A stretch of 64,000 nucleotides of DNA from Chaetomium olivaceum. Its lineage: Eukaryota > Ascomycota > Sordariomycetes > Sordariales > Chaetomiaceae. Within the stretch, counting starts at the first letter, position 1. Every line of letters starts with the position of its first letter. Shown here one piece after another: positions 1 through 10,686 of this stretch. The translations under genes were made by a program, and so were the position numbers. The stretch is taken from positions 248,001 through 312,000 of the forward strand of contig JAYWVB010000006.1 of the NCBI GenBank assembly GCA_039881045.1, read 5' to 3'. Below the pieces are notes generated by a model. It saw only the letters and a program-made list of their open reading frames with translations, searched no databases and was not told the origin of the DNA.

Positions 1-2
1 GC

Positions 3-152
3 AACGAGTCGGCTATGGGAGCTCTGCAGCGCGCAGTGGCACGCGCGGACGGGAGACTGGTGGCAACCGCTGCCGAAGGAAGCCAGGCATTGGGAAGGAA
101 GGGGCGTGTCGAAACCGCCGCCTTCACCTTTGTCGAAGCGCGCGCCGAGTGA
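3..152 (+). CDS. Possible 3' end of a gene entering from the left (partial)
   Basis: Reading from base 3, the sequence stays open for 49 codons and ends at a TGA at 150–152. The predicted tail is Ala/Glu-rich (…TAAFTFVEARAE) and its codons look like those of neighbouring genes. The other two plus-strand frames are also open over most of this stretch (one to a TAG at 238–240), so the frame choice rests only on composition. No family is recognised and the start lies outside the window. It could equally be non-coding GC-rich sequence. Confidence 0.3.
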   Translation, partial: NESAMGALQRAVARADGRLVATAAEGSQALGRKGRVETAAFTFVEARAE

Positions 153-1144
153 GATTATCATGGGGGAAGCCGTGGAGCTCGAAGAGCCCGCGGGTCTGGA
201 GCGGCTCCGGATCGCGAGGTTAAGGGGTAGCGAGCAATAGCGGAGTAGGCTAAGCGTTCGTTTGGCCCGTCCCGTCCCGGGAACCGTACCCTTAGTGCGT
301 TAGTGTGTCTGTCGACCCGGGAAGGATTGTTCCCTTCAAGTTTTGGGATGTGAGGAGCATCATGGCGAGGAATTGGGCTACCTAGATTAGCTGGAATTTC
401 CTGCCTCAGTATACCCCCCTCTATGCCTTCACCGGAGCTGCAATTAGGGGAGCCAAGGCTGGGGAAACCCTTCTTGTCGTAAGACATGCAACCGTTGAGC
501 CAAGTGTGGGGTAGAGGTTACATCCACGACCTCCAAACCCGATCTCCCGCTGCCACATGTACCACATGTATCGGGGTGGCCAGTGTTCGTTGAACGTCGG
601 AGACGATCGGGACCTACATACAAGGACAAGACCACTGCAAAGATGCAGCATACGCCCTTTCAAAAGGCAGTACAATACAGGCTTCACTACTCTCTCTGCT
701 CGAAACCACGCTTTACACGAGATAATTGCCGGTTATTTCGGCACCCCATCACCGAGCATCCCCGGCCATCAACCAATGGCACATTGGCTCTCCTTCCGGC
801 CACCAGAACATCCGCTTGCCCAGAACAGCAAGTTGCTACACTCCGGAGCGAGCCCCGCCGGGAAACCTGGAGCGCATCCCTCCCCTCCACCCCCTTTTGG
901 GGTGTACTCTCCGATCTTTAAAGCCAAAGTGGCACGCATCTCAAATAAAACACGTAGAGAGAAGAGTACGTATACACTAACTAATAAGCCTCGTCCACAT
1001 CCCGCGCTGAGCTCTCTCCCCAATGCCACGGTGATGTAGTGCACACTTAAACCGTCTGTAAATCATTCTCCAACCCCCCCCTTCCTCCGCTCCCCTCCAC
1101 CCACACTCACTCAACTTCCCCGCGTCGTGTTCGTGTCGTGATAA
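153..1144. other. Intergenic, upstream of the GT90 gene
   Basis: No gene is supported here; the open frames are short and resemble nothing known. Pyrimidine-rich sequence at about 1065–1120 (runs of C and CT) precedes the GT90 gene and probably belongs to its promoter and 5' leader. Confidence 0.5.
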
Positions 1145-1255
1145 ATGCGCCCCTCCGCGGGTCCCTCGCCCTCGCCCTCGCCGACGCCAACGCCAACGCC
1201 AACGCCAACGCCGACGCCGCCGCCATGGGCGAGAAGACGCGCTTTCAAATGCTGA
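1145..1255 (+). promoter_or_regulatory. Upstream ORF overlapping the GT90 start codon
   Basis: An ATG at 1145 opens a 36-codon reading frame in a different frame from the main gene and ends at 1253–1255, past the main ATG at 1225. It encodes a Ser-Pro/Thr-Pro repeat because it runs through a (GCCAAC)n-like hexanucleotide tract at about 1177–1217. If the transcript starts upstream of 1145, ribosomes using this ATG would pass over the main start. The main ATG sits in a strong context (GCCGCCATGG). Confidence 0.4.
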
Positions 1256-2839
1256 TGCGGCCGCGGCCACGGCCACTGCCACGCCAGAACCGCCGCCGGC
1301 TGCGCCAGATCACGCTTGTCCTCGGCGTCATCCTGGCGCTGTACTGCTTCCTGTTCGTCTGGCACACGCCACCCGCCTCTGCCTCCGGGTCTGGGTCTGG
1401 GTCTGGGTCGCCGGGAGTATCGGGGCGTCCGGGGAAGTCGCCGCCGTCGGAGGTGTTGAATAACCTGTCGCTGGACGAGGAGCAGTGCAATGCTTATTTC
1501 CCGGGGCTGACGAAGGAGATTGAGAATGTGGTGGCTGAGGGGCCGTTTGTGGTGAAGCAGACGGGGGATATGGGGCCGTTGCAGGGGCGGATTAAGAATG
1601 GACAAGTGCGTCACTCCTTGCTTTCACCGCGGGAGTTTCTGTTGTTGACGGGGTGGGCATAGGTATACATCATCCACGCGCAGCGCAAGTCAGACCTCTC
1701 ACAGGAAATGCTGAACGTAAGTTTTGTTTCCACCCCCGGCAAAGCCCAACCCTCGACAATATATCTACTACCTAAACAGCCCCTCAACTCACACACCCAC
1801 CCACCAACACACAGTCACGAACCGCCTCCCTACACCAACTCCACCGCGCCCTCCTCACCTCACCGACCCCGCTCCCGGACACCATCTTCACGCTCAACTT
1901 CCAAGACCAGCCCTTCGGCACCGCATGGGCCTACTCACGGCACGCCGACCCGCAGTTCGTATCCAAGACCAAAAAGGACGGCAGCAACAACCACGCGCGC
2001 ACTTTCCTCATGCCACACTTCTCCTTCTGGGCGTGGAACCTGCCCTTCATCGGGTCGATGGGGCGCGCAGCCGAGGCGATCGCCGCGCTGGAGGCGGAAT
2101 ATACCACTCGTCCCAAAGGGTGGCAGGGCAAGATCGCCAAGGCGGTGTGGCGCGGGACCATGTGGTTCAACAGCGTGCACAGCCCGCGGATGCGGCAGAA
2201 CCTGGTGAAGGAGGCGCGCGGCAAGCCGTGGGCCGATGTCGAGCCGCTCGAGTGGAACAAGGGGGGCGGCGACAAGAAGGGCGGCGGCGGCGGCAAGAAT
2301 GCCGACAACGCGCTCCCGATCGAGGGGTTCTGTCGGTACAAGTACATTGTGCACACCGAGGGCATTGCGTACAGCGGGCGGTTTCAGTTCTTGCAGATGT
2401 GCGCGAGCGTGGTGCTCACCCCGCCGATCCAGTGGATGCAACATGTGACACACCTCGCGAGACCGCTGTTCTCGAGCGATTTGGATCTGAAGCGGGGTGG
2501 TGGTGGGGGGAAGACCTGGACGCCGACGGAGAAGGTGAAAAGGGCGTGGGCGGTGGGGTATAAACCTGAGGAGGCGAATATCGTGTTTGTCGCGCCGGAC
2601 TGGTCCGATTTGGGCGACACGGTGGCCTGGTTGGAGGAGCACCCTGAAATTGCCGAGGGATCGCGAGGAGGCAGCGGGATATGTTTGTCGGTGGGGGATA
2701 CTTCAGCCCGGCTGCGGAGACGTGCTACTGGCGGGCGATGGTGAGAGGGTGGGCGAAGGTGGCGCGGACTGAAGGTCAGGGGTGGGAGGATACCGAGGGG
2801 ATCACATTTGAGACGTTCAGCCTGACAAACACCGTCTGA
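1225..2839 (+). CDS. GT90 (CAP10-like) glycosyltransferase, type II membrane protein; one frameshift
   Basis: Predicted Golgi glycosyltransferase of family GT90, the family of fungal Cap10 xylosyltransferases. Exons are 1225–1605, 1663–1716 and 1815–2839, giving about 486 residues once one base is allowed for. Residues 1–28 are very basic and are followed by a single membrane helix (about 29–47), a signal-anchor layout with the catalytic domain in the lumen. The family core is visible as YKYIVHTEGIAYSGRFQFLQ, then HLARPLF and a C-terminal FSPAAETCYWRAMVRGW. At about 2657 the frame changes by one missing base in a G run (GAGGGATC): the conserved stretch before it is in one frame and the conserved tail after it in another. 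An Asp/Gly/Lys-rich linker at 2265–2310 is low complexity. The donor sugar cannot be told from the sequence. The start is the ATG in good context directly before the basic segment. Confidence 0.85.
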
Positions 2840-3054
2840 TGGTGGTTGCTGTCTTGGTGGGCGGTTGGTTGGTGTTTCGGCGTCTGGACTCTGTAGAAAC
2901 GGCGCGGGTTGCTGGCTTGGGTCTAAACGCGTATAAATCAGCGCTTGTCTGTGAAGAAGGCGGCAACTCCTTATTATTAATCCGTAAATGCAGCCCCAAC
3001 ACCGGACGCGCCATGGCCGTCAACTCCAGTAACAACTCCAGTGACCCAATCGCT

Positions 3055-3692
3055 TCAGAGATTCACGATCCCTGGTGTCCAAGCCTCCCCGATCCTCCTC
3101 ATATCGTCAGCAAACTTCTTGTTCGTAATCTTCGCCCCTCCTTGCCCGGTCGGCGGCGAGTGCTCGTCCGGATCAAAAAACGGGTTCTGCAGCAGTCGTA
3201 TGTAGGCCACCTGCATCGCCTTGAACACGGGCCTCATCTCCCCCTCTCTCAAGCCCGCGGCCGCGCCGGCAAGCCTCTTGTCCCTCCCGTCCAGCCCCGC
3301 GGCAAGCGCGCCATCGATGCGGCGGCCACGCATGTCGATAATCACCACGAAGCGGGTGCCCGTGTTGGTCTCGAAGCCGTAGGCGGCGAGGCGGTCGTCG
3401 ACGGCGTGGAGGAGACCAAAGTCGCCGGTCAGCCCAACGCCGGCGGCCGCGTTCTGGCGCGAGCGGAGTTCGAACACGTCGAGGGTGCTGGAGAGTATGA
3501 GGGAGAACTGGAGAGGTGTGCGCACGGGGCGGAACGAATTGTTGGAGGGGTCGTAGGACGGAAAGATGGATGTGTGGAGGGGGTTGTTCTAAGAGGGAGG
3601 TCAGTTGTCGAATGGATGCTGGAGGCTTGGAAGAGACTTACGTTTCGGCCGATTACCCCGAGACAGGCAATTGAGGGAATTGCGGTCGCCAT
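3055..3692 (-). CDS. TCA17: TRAPP complex subunit Tca17 (TRAPPC2L family)
   Basis: Small subunit of the TRAPP tethering complex, which acts as a Rab exchange factor in Golgi and endosome traffic. Two exons, 3692–3642 and 3588–3055, are joined by a 53-nt intron with GTAAGT/CTTAG ends, giving 194 residues. The longin-like fold is recognisable: ACLGVIGRN just before the intron, NNPLHTSIFPSYDP just after it, then the sedlin-like strand and helix FSLILSSTLDVFELRSR and the stretch GDFGLLHAVDDRLAAYGFET. Length fits fungal TRAPPC2L proteins, which are longer than sedlin through an Ala/Gly-rich insertion seen here around residues 125–145. It converges on the GT90 gene with about 215 bases between stop codons. 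Reading frame intact. Sedlin (Trs20) is the nearest alternative, but the sequence matches the 2-like branch better. Confidence 0.88.
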
Positions 3693-4170
3693 GGTGGCGC
3701 CAGGAGATTCTCAACAAGAGGCTTGGGAAGTTGAAGGTTGGCTGAAGGAGGAGCTGTGTCGCGACGGACGTCAGAAGTACACAGTACAGCGCTGCCCGCT
3801 AAGGTGCAGCAGCTCTGGGCAGGGATGGGCAGCTGTGGGTCAGGAGAGGTATGCACTAGAGTGAGCTGCCCGGTCCCGTTTTGGAACGGAGCGCCCCTCC
3901 AAGAACGTCTTGAGCTTCCTTCCCGAGTAATGCAATCTTGAAGCTGTCACCTGAAGTTGATCACAAATAGCAAGATCTGAAATCAAAATGATGTATTTAA
4001 TACAGTAAACTAACCATCCAGAGCTTAGTGATTACCCAATGGCAGGCTCATGGTGCGCGCTGCTATGCCCGACACGCTGACGCCAACGTTTTGTGACCCA
4101 ACAAGGAGGGTGAAATATCCGGACCCCAATACAAAAGCACCGCCTTTTGCAAGCCATAAATGATTCTCCA
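3693..4170. other. Intergenic between MCT1 and TCA17
   Basis: Holds the TCA17 promoter and the 3' region of MCT1, both on the minus strand. AT-richer sequence lies at about 3950–4020. No further gene or RNA is seen. Confidence 0.5.
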
Positions 4171-5505
4171 TTACTCCTCGTCGACCAGGTACTCGGTCTC
4201 CTCGAGCCCTCTGAAAACTTCCTCGATCTCGCTGGGGTCGGTGATGGCCCAGACGCCGCCCCCCTTGATGGTGTCCTTCCCCCTCATGCCCACCTCTTTG
4301 CCAACTAGGTTGCGTCCGACCTTGCCCGGGCCAATACCAACCCACCGCCTGACCTTTTGTTCCTGATCGAGATACTTTATGCTGTCCCACCACCTCACCG
4401 TTTCGAGACACTGCCTCGCCAGCAGGTCCTTAACGTCGGCCTTGCTCTGGAACGGTCTAGCGGTGACATTGCTGACACAGGGTACCGTGCCGGGCCAGGT
4501 TATGATATCCTCGCCTTCGCGCCCCTTCACCCGGCTGGTCCCCGCCAGCACCTTCTGCATGACCGACACGGCCGGCTTCATAATGGGGCTGTGGAACGGA
4601 CTATCGCTCTTCAAGCGCACCGCGCGGGGGTCGTGGCCCAGAAACTGCCGGACGTGCGCGACCAGCGTCTTTATGCGGTCAATGTTGCCGCTCAAGACGA
4701 TCTGGTTCTTGCTGTTGATGTTGGCAATGAGCACCTGGTCGATGGGCGACCAGTCCTCGGCACTCTCCGACTTGCTCCCGGGGCTGCTATAGCCGACGAA
4801 CTCGTGGATGGCGTTGACCAGTGACTGCAGGTACTCGGGCTCGCTCACTATAGCCACCATGCCGTACTCGCCGCCATACTCTGCCTCGGCACGCTTAGTG
4901 GCGGCCGCCATAGCCTCGGCTCGCTTTTGCACCAGGAACAGGCTGTCCTCGAACTCGATGAATCCGCTGGAAACGAGAGCCGCAAACTCGCCAAGGGAGT
5001 GGCCAAGCGTAAAGTCGGCGCGCTCTGACGTCTTGAAGCCAAACTCCTTTTCGAGGATGCGGAGGATTAGGATTGACGTCGCCATTATGGCAGGCTGCGC
5101 ATTCGGTGTCGAGTTGAGCACCCTCCCGGGCCCGTCTTGTATTACATCTGATAGCTTGTACCCCACGATATGGTCGATTTCTTGGATGATTGACGTGGCT
5201 GTGACCGGGAATGCCTCTATCCAGGGAGTGAGCATGCCCACCTTCTGGACGCCTTGGCCTGTTTGCGACGCAATTGCGTGTTAGGGAATGGGGAGGCAAA
5301 CAGGGCCAACACAAAACAAAAGGGGCAGCGCACCAGGGAAGAAGATGGCGGTCTTTGGCCGCGGACTCCCCGTCGACGCATGTCGAAGTTGTACTTGCAA
5401 CACCAAAGGCTGTTTCGGGGCCGTGGAGGCTGACGCCAAGGCTGCGCTGGAACGGCGACTCGCATTGTGGGCGAGTACGCGACAGCAACCGCGCAACGGA
5501 TTCAT
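4171..5505 (-). CDS. MCT1: Mitochondrial malonyl-CoA:ACP transacylase
   Basis: Loads malonyl groups onto mitochondrial acyl carrier protein for type II fatty acid (lipoate precursor) synthesis. Exons 5505–5334 and 5258–4171 (75-nt intron) give 419 residues. The N-terminal 45 or so residues are rich in Arg, Ala and Ser, as expected for a mitochondrial presequence. The FabD landmarks follow: FFPGQG, whose codons are split by the intron, and the nucleophile elbow GHSLGEF near residue 150. The stretch SDSPFHSPIMKPAV then carries the catalytic His. The C-terminal part includes VGIGPGKVGRNLV. Length is somewhat above bacterial FabD, as usual for fungal Mct1. The gene is intact and head-to-head with RRP4 across about 560 bases. 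Confidence 0.92.
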
Positions 5506-6062
5506 TCTTGTCCTGAGGGGGGCAAAAGGGTGCCAATGTCACCAGCGGCCGGCCAGTGCGAAGCTGGGGCGATCAGGGCGGCCGCCTCATCAGTTACGCG
5601 AGGGGGCGGTTGGCAGTTGCGGTAGGGATGTCGGAAGAAGGCGCGGGGAGTGCCAATGGCAACTCCGGCAAGACGATAACGGCCCGCGGCGCGAGACCCT
5701 GGAAACGGAGAAGAGATCCCGACAATGTGGGGGAGGTCCGTCCGAACGGAAGCGATGACGGCAGAACGCCAAGCACTGGAGTTATGAAAGCTCGGGAGCT
5801 CACAGTAACAGTGTAAAGATACAATACGTATGTAATTTTCAACGTGCAATCGATTTCACATGAAAGATTTCATACACATCGACGACTTCATTGTGTACGA
5901 ATATCTCACAAATAATTCAACAAACCTGGGTCAACCAGGTAAATTAACCAACCATAAAAAATACAATTCAACCCCCAAATTTAGGACTACACAACACGCT
6001 CAACATCGACTAAACCCTTTCACCTCACTCGGTCTCTTTGAGACCCCCAACCACAACCCACC
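5506..6062. other. Shared upstream region of MCT1 and RRP4
   Basis: Divergent intergenic region between two start codons. The RRP4-proximal half (about 5820–6000) is AT-rich, the MCT1-proximal half GC-rich. I see no clear TATA box or long repeat. Confidence 0.5.
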
Positions 6063-7176
6063 ATGCCCATCACAATCCTCCCGCCCATCCCCTCCCGCCC
6101 GATCAACAACAACCGCCCCTCAGAACACGACAATGACATCTACGCCGCCTCCGACAGCGACTCAGACGCCGGCGGCGGCGGTGGAGGCGCCGCCATAGAC
6201 CAAGACGGCGACCACGCCATGCACCTCGGCCGCTCAACCACATCCGCATCCGCCTCCGCCTCCGCATCCATCGTAACGCCCGGCGAGCAGATCACGTCTG
6301 ACCCGCAATGGATGCGCGGGCACGGCACGTACGTGGCCAGCACGCCGACATTGACCGCCTCCGCAGGCGCCATCGTGTCGTCGGTGGCCGGCACCATCTC
6401 GCGCACCAACAAGCTGCTCTCGGTGCGCCCGCTGCGCGCCCGCTACACGCCCGAGGTGGGCGACCTCGTGGTGGGCCGCATCGTCGAGGTGCAGGCCAAG
6501 CGGTGGCGGGTCGACGTCGGCTCGACGCAGCTGGCCGCGCTGCCGCTGAGCGCGATCAACCTGCCGGGCGGGATCTTGCGCAAGAGGACCGAGACGGATG
6601 AGTTGCAGATTAGGAGTTTTTTTGCCGAGGGGGATCTGCTGGTGGCCGAGGTGCAGCAGTTGTTTGGGGACGGCGGGGCGGTGCTGCATACGCGGTCGCT
6701 GAAGTATGGGAAGTTGCGGAATGGGGTGTTTGTGGCGGTTGCGGGGATGGGAGGGGGTGGCGGGGTGGTGAGGAGTCGGAGGCAGGTGTGGACGATGGAT
6801 GCGGCTAATGGCGGCGGGCAGATTGATGTGGTGCTCGGGGTCAATGGGTACGTGTGGATTAGTAGGCATGTTGAGACACCTGAGGCTGAGGCGGGGGGTG
6901 CTGGTGCTGCGGGGATTACGAATATGGAGGAGAGCGTGAGCACGACCATGTATTCGAGTCAGAACGACCGGATTGAGGTTGAGACTATGAGAGAGATTGC
7001 GCGGCTGCGCGGGGTGGTGACGGCGTTGGTTGAGAACGGGCTGCGGGTGGATGAGGATATGGTGGTGAGGGGGTATCACGAGGCCGTGGAGATGGCTATG
7101 GTGTCGGTGGAAGGGTCGACACTACCTGGGTGGCGAGAAGGGGCGGCAGCTCGCTGCGGCGCTCACAGGGGTTTAA
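6063..7176 (+). CDS. RRP4: RNA exosome cap subunit Rrp4; one frameshift near the 3' end
   Basis: One of three S1/KH cap proteins of the RNA exosome, guiding RNA into the core for processing and decay in nucleus and cytoplasm. It is a single exon of about 370 residues. The N-terminal 70 residues are a poorly conserved acidic/Gly/Ser stretch. An S1 domain begins at EVGDLVVGRIVEVQAKRWRV, followed by SLKYGKLRNG and a KH-like region with VLGVNGYVWIS. The gene reads in one frame until about 7112–7122. There the conserved C-terminal end YLGGEKGRQLAAALTGV appears in the next frame, ending at 7174–7176. One surplus base (or two missing) explains it; no intron of plausible length fits. Gly/Ala loops around 6750 and 6890 are longer than in yeast. 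Start is an ATG in CACCATG context. Confidence 0.9.
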
Positions 7177-7602
7177 CTCTGCTGCCATTCTCAAATAGAA
7201 GAATGAATGGACATTCCGCCACCAACTATGTAAGAGGTATCTATGGACTTTCGAGTCCTACAAGCCTCCCCTCCGTTCGACTGCCTTCCAGCTGAATGGC
7301 TCTGTGAAAATTGAAATGGACTCAACAATGGCCTGGTATCTAGGAGCAGAAAGAAAGAAAAGTGAAAAAGAAACAGAAGAAATATTACGACTAAGTGCGC
7401 AAAAGAGTGTTATGGGTAGCGTAAAGAATCTACTCCGGGTATCAACTATAGCCGGCCTGCGCTGGGCCGGGCTCCACGCCATTCGAAGTAACCGTGGCTC
7501 AGCATATCGTCTAGATTTTATTCATCGTGTCCTAGATAACACAGAGCTGGTATTAGATTGCTGAAACATGAAAACCCAAAAAAGGAAAATCCAATCCGAC
7601 CC
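7177..7602. other. Convergent 3' region of RRP4 and HFD1
   Basis: A/T-rich tracts (for example GAAAGAAAAGTGAAAAAG near 7352) suit 3' ends and poly(A) sites on both strands. No gene is visible. Confidence 0.5.
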
Positions 7603-9272
7603 CTATTTTCCAACCCGATTTGTATAAAGATAATGGGCCACGAGAACAACCAACCACCTCACCAACGCACCTTTCACGCTCTTGCCGCCCAGCCCGCAGA
7701 GCATGCCGGCCCAGTACCCAAAGCCCTTGACCACTTTCCCATTGCGGTCAAAGTTGGGCTTGCCGTTGGTCAGGCGGCCCACAATCTTGAGCTTGCCCAT
7801 GTCGAACGGCATGTACCGCACGGCGATGAGCTTCTCGGACCAGGTGGGCGTCTCCGAGATGGTGCGGAAGTGCGTGAAGCAGTCGAAGCTCGCCTTGCCG
7901 CGGTATGCGCCCCACCCGCTGTCGCCGACGCCGCCGAAGGGCACCGTGTTCACGGATGCGTGGAAGTAGGCATCGTTGAGGGTGGCGCCGCCCGATGTCA
8001 TTTCGTTGAGGACTGTGTGATGGTTAGCTACCTAAAGTAAAAAAAAAAGGTTGTAAAGGGTTCAGATTGGCTGTTGGGGGACTCACCTCTCTGATTCTCC
8101 GCCTTGGAGCCGAACGAGAACAAGGACAGGGGCGTCCGGTGGACCGTGTTGGCAACATTGAGCGCCTCGTCAAGCGAGTTCACCGGGTAGATGGAGAAGA
8201 TGGGCCCAAACGATTCTTCCTGCATCATGGGGTCGTCGACCGAGTCCACCAGCACAGCGGTCGGCTCGATGAACTTGTCCGCCTCGTCCATGCCGCCGCC
8301 CATGACGATCTTGCCGCGGGTGTTGTCCAGCATCTTCTTGAGGCGGTGAAAGTGCCTTTCGTTGACAATCCGTCCCAGATCCGGGCTCGCCTGGGCGCCG
8401 TTGGGGAACATCTCCTTGTAGGCCTGGTTGAGGAAGGTGATGAAGGTCGGGACGAGCTCCTTGTCAATGAGGACATAGTTTTGGGACAGGCAAACCTGGC
8501 CCGAGTTCACCGTCTTGCCCCACATCAGCCGCTTCGCAGCCAGGGCCAGGTTGGCGTTCTTGGTGATAAAGGCGGGATTCTTGCCGCCCAGCTCGAGCAC
8601 CACGGGGGTGAGGGTCTCGGCAGCCTTCTTCGCGATGATGGTGCCGACGGCCGCGCTGCCCGTGAAGAAGATCTTATCCCATTTCTCGTTCATGAGCGCG
8701 TTTGTCTCGGGGATGGAGCCGTTGACCACAGCAATGGCGCTCGGGTCAAGGGTCTTCTCGATCAGCTCCTTGAGCACCATGGCGCACGCGGGTGTCAGCT
8801 CGGACGGCTTGAGAACCGCGGTGCACCCGGCACCGATGGCACCGATCAAGGGGGCGAGAAGAAGCTGGACCGGGAAGTTGTAGGGGCCGATGATAAGTAC
8901 GGCACCCAGGGGCTCCTTGCGGACGCGGAACTTCATGAACGAGTAGGTCGTCGGGACATGGGGCGAGCCCAGCTTCTCGTCCTTGGCAAACTTCTCGAGG
9001 TGCTCGAGCATGAACAGGCAGTCCTTCTTAACCCAGTCGATCTCGGTAAGCAGGGACTCGAAGTCGGACTTGTGCAGGTCCTGCATGAGGGCAGCCAGGA
9101 GCTGAGGCTGGTAGTCATCCAGTGCCCAGTACAGCTTGCGCAGCTGAAGCCGGCGCCATTCCAAATTCTTGGTCTTGTGGATGCGGAAAGCGCCGCGAGC
9201 AGCGCTGGCGATTCCTGGGATGGCGTCCAAGGCCGTGGCCTGGAACTCGGGGAAGGTCACCTTGGTGGCCAT
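7603..9272 (-). CDS. HFD1: Membrane-anchored fatty aldehyde dehydrogenase (ALDH3 class)
   Basis: Oxidises long-chain aldehydes to fatty acids with NAD(P)+, as yeast Hfd1 and mammalian ALDH3A2 do. Exons 9272–8087 and 8012–7603 give 531 residues; the 74-nt intron splits the codon in a conserved ENQRVLNEMTSGG stretch. Recognisable elements are IGPYNFPVQL in the cofactor-binding fold, the Rossmann turn FFTGSAAVG, catalytic Glu in LELGGKNPAF, and catalytic Cys in SGQVCLSQN at about residue 260. The C-terminal motif is PFGGVGDSGWGAY. The last 30 residues contain a hydrophobic helix (VRWLVVLVAHYLY) that probably anchors the enzyme to the endoplasmic reticulum, peroxisome or mitochondrial outer membrane. 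The frame is intact. The gene converges on RRP4. Confidence 0.92.
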
Positions 9273-10686
9273 GGTTGCTAGTCAGAGAGGTCTGAGCAAT
9301 GCCGTCGAAGCCAGGGAGTGTCGGATGGTATGTACGGGCCGGATAGTGCGGGAGGGGTGCGATGGGCTGTCGCGTGGTTAAAACAAAAGAATTGGAAAAC
9401 GAAAGATGGAGGTGGGAGGCCAAAAGAAAAGTAGCCAAGAAGAAGCAGGAAGGAAGTAGGGTGCCAAACTGAATGGATCTTCTCCTACTTTCCGGCTTGA
9501 GTGCGGATGTCGTCGTCACACGAGCCGGAACTATCCCGATCCTGTCCAATGTCGCAAACCTTTTTGATCTTCTTTTTGGGGATGGATGGATGGACGGGTA
9601 CAGGGGTCGCCTCCATGAGGTGGACAGGCCGAGGCACTCGCCGACTCTCCATCAACGGTATCCGTACTCCTTCCATGTTACATTGCAGCACTGCAACCAG
9701 CCCCACATCCGGGCAAAAGATGCGGCCCGTTCAATTCCCCTCGGGCAACTTCCGTTCGAGCCATCGCCAGGTAATAAACACTGCACAGTTGTCATCCCAC
9801 CGGTGGCGGGTGTTTGTGCTGTGTATTTCAAATAGCTACGGCGATATCAATTTCGATGAGAGACACGGCGCCTCAGCTCACACACAATGTGCGCGCGATT
9901 TGAGACTTTTACTGTGTATACTGTGTATGCAAAGCCAAAGAAAGTTGCAGCTTCCATTCCAATTCCAATCTGACGACTTGGCGCAGGGTAGGTCCCAAGC
10001 AGGTCGCAGGGGTCAATGGCGGCTTGGCAAACCCCTCTTCCCCACACAGATCAGACTTCGATGCCGAGGCCTGCGTGCATCGATTTGCGGATGAAAGCCA
10101 TCATCTGAAAATGCCAATCCGTGCTGACGTCCATACGAATGGGCGACGTAGTAACTACCTTACTGAATTCATCAGAACAACAACTCCCTAATGGAACGAC
10201 GACTCTGCGGATGTGGAAAGACGAGCCTCTTTTTCTGAGAGCTGACTGCCTACAATAATCTCTGCATAACCCACAAAGACCCCCTAGACAATCTTAAATG
10301 GTGGGTCGACGGGAAACAAACCCGCTTCCATGCTCTCCGCCCGGCCACGCGAGGGGTTCGTCTAGGCCTTCGCCGACTGAATTCAACAAGCATGGCTGGT
10401 CCGGCCACCAAAACTAACGAACCGGCCGGCCTCAACGGTGAAAAACTCGACAAGCAAAACAACACGATACTCCCAATTCGTCTATGCAGATTGATGTACA
10501 TTGGTGTTCATAATACAACAGCCAGCCGGCCGCCGCCGCCGGATGATGGCTAAGTAGGCCGCCATGATATAACCATAACCGTACCTCAGATCATATCGAG
10601 GTTACATGTGCCCGATGAGGGCGAGACGGCCAAGAGCCCTCGCCGGTCTAACATAGTGTGAGTTACCCAAGGCCAGGCCAGCCGCC
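9273..10686. other. Intergenic, HFD1 promoter and RSM24 downstream region
   Basis: About 1.4 kb without a supported gene. It contains short direct repeats such as ACTGTGTAT twice at about 9910 and several modest open frames on both strands that look random. The first few hundred bases should include the HFD1 promoter and leader. Confidence 0.5.

Noticed and set aside
2620..2660. A tiny intron to explain the GT90 frame change
   Set aside because: Any GT–AG pair available would be about 35 nt and would remove conserved residues (VAWLEEHPEIA).
8067..9281. 404-codon open frame on the plus strand
   Set aside because: Exactly antisense to HFD1; its length follows from the GC-rich third positions of the real gene and it shows no family motif.
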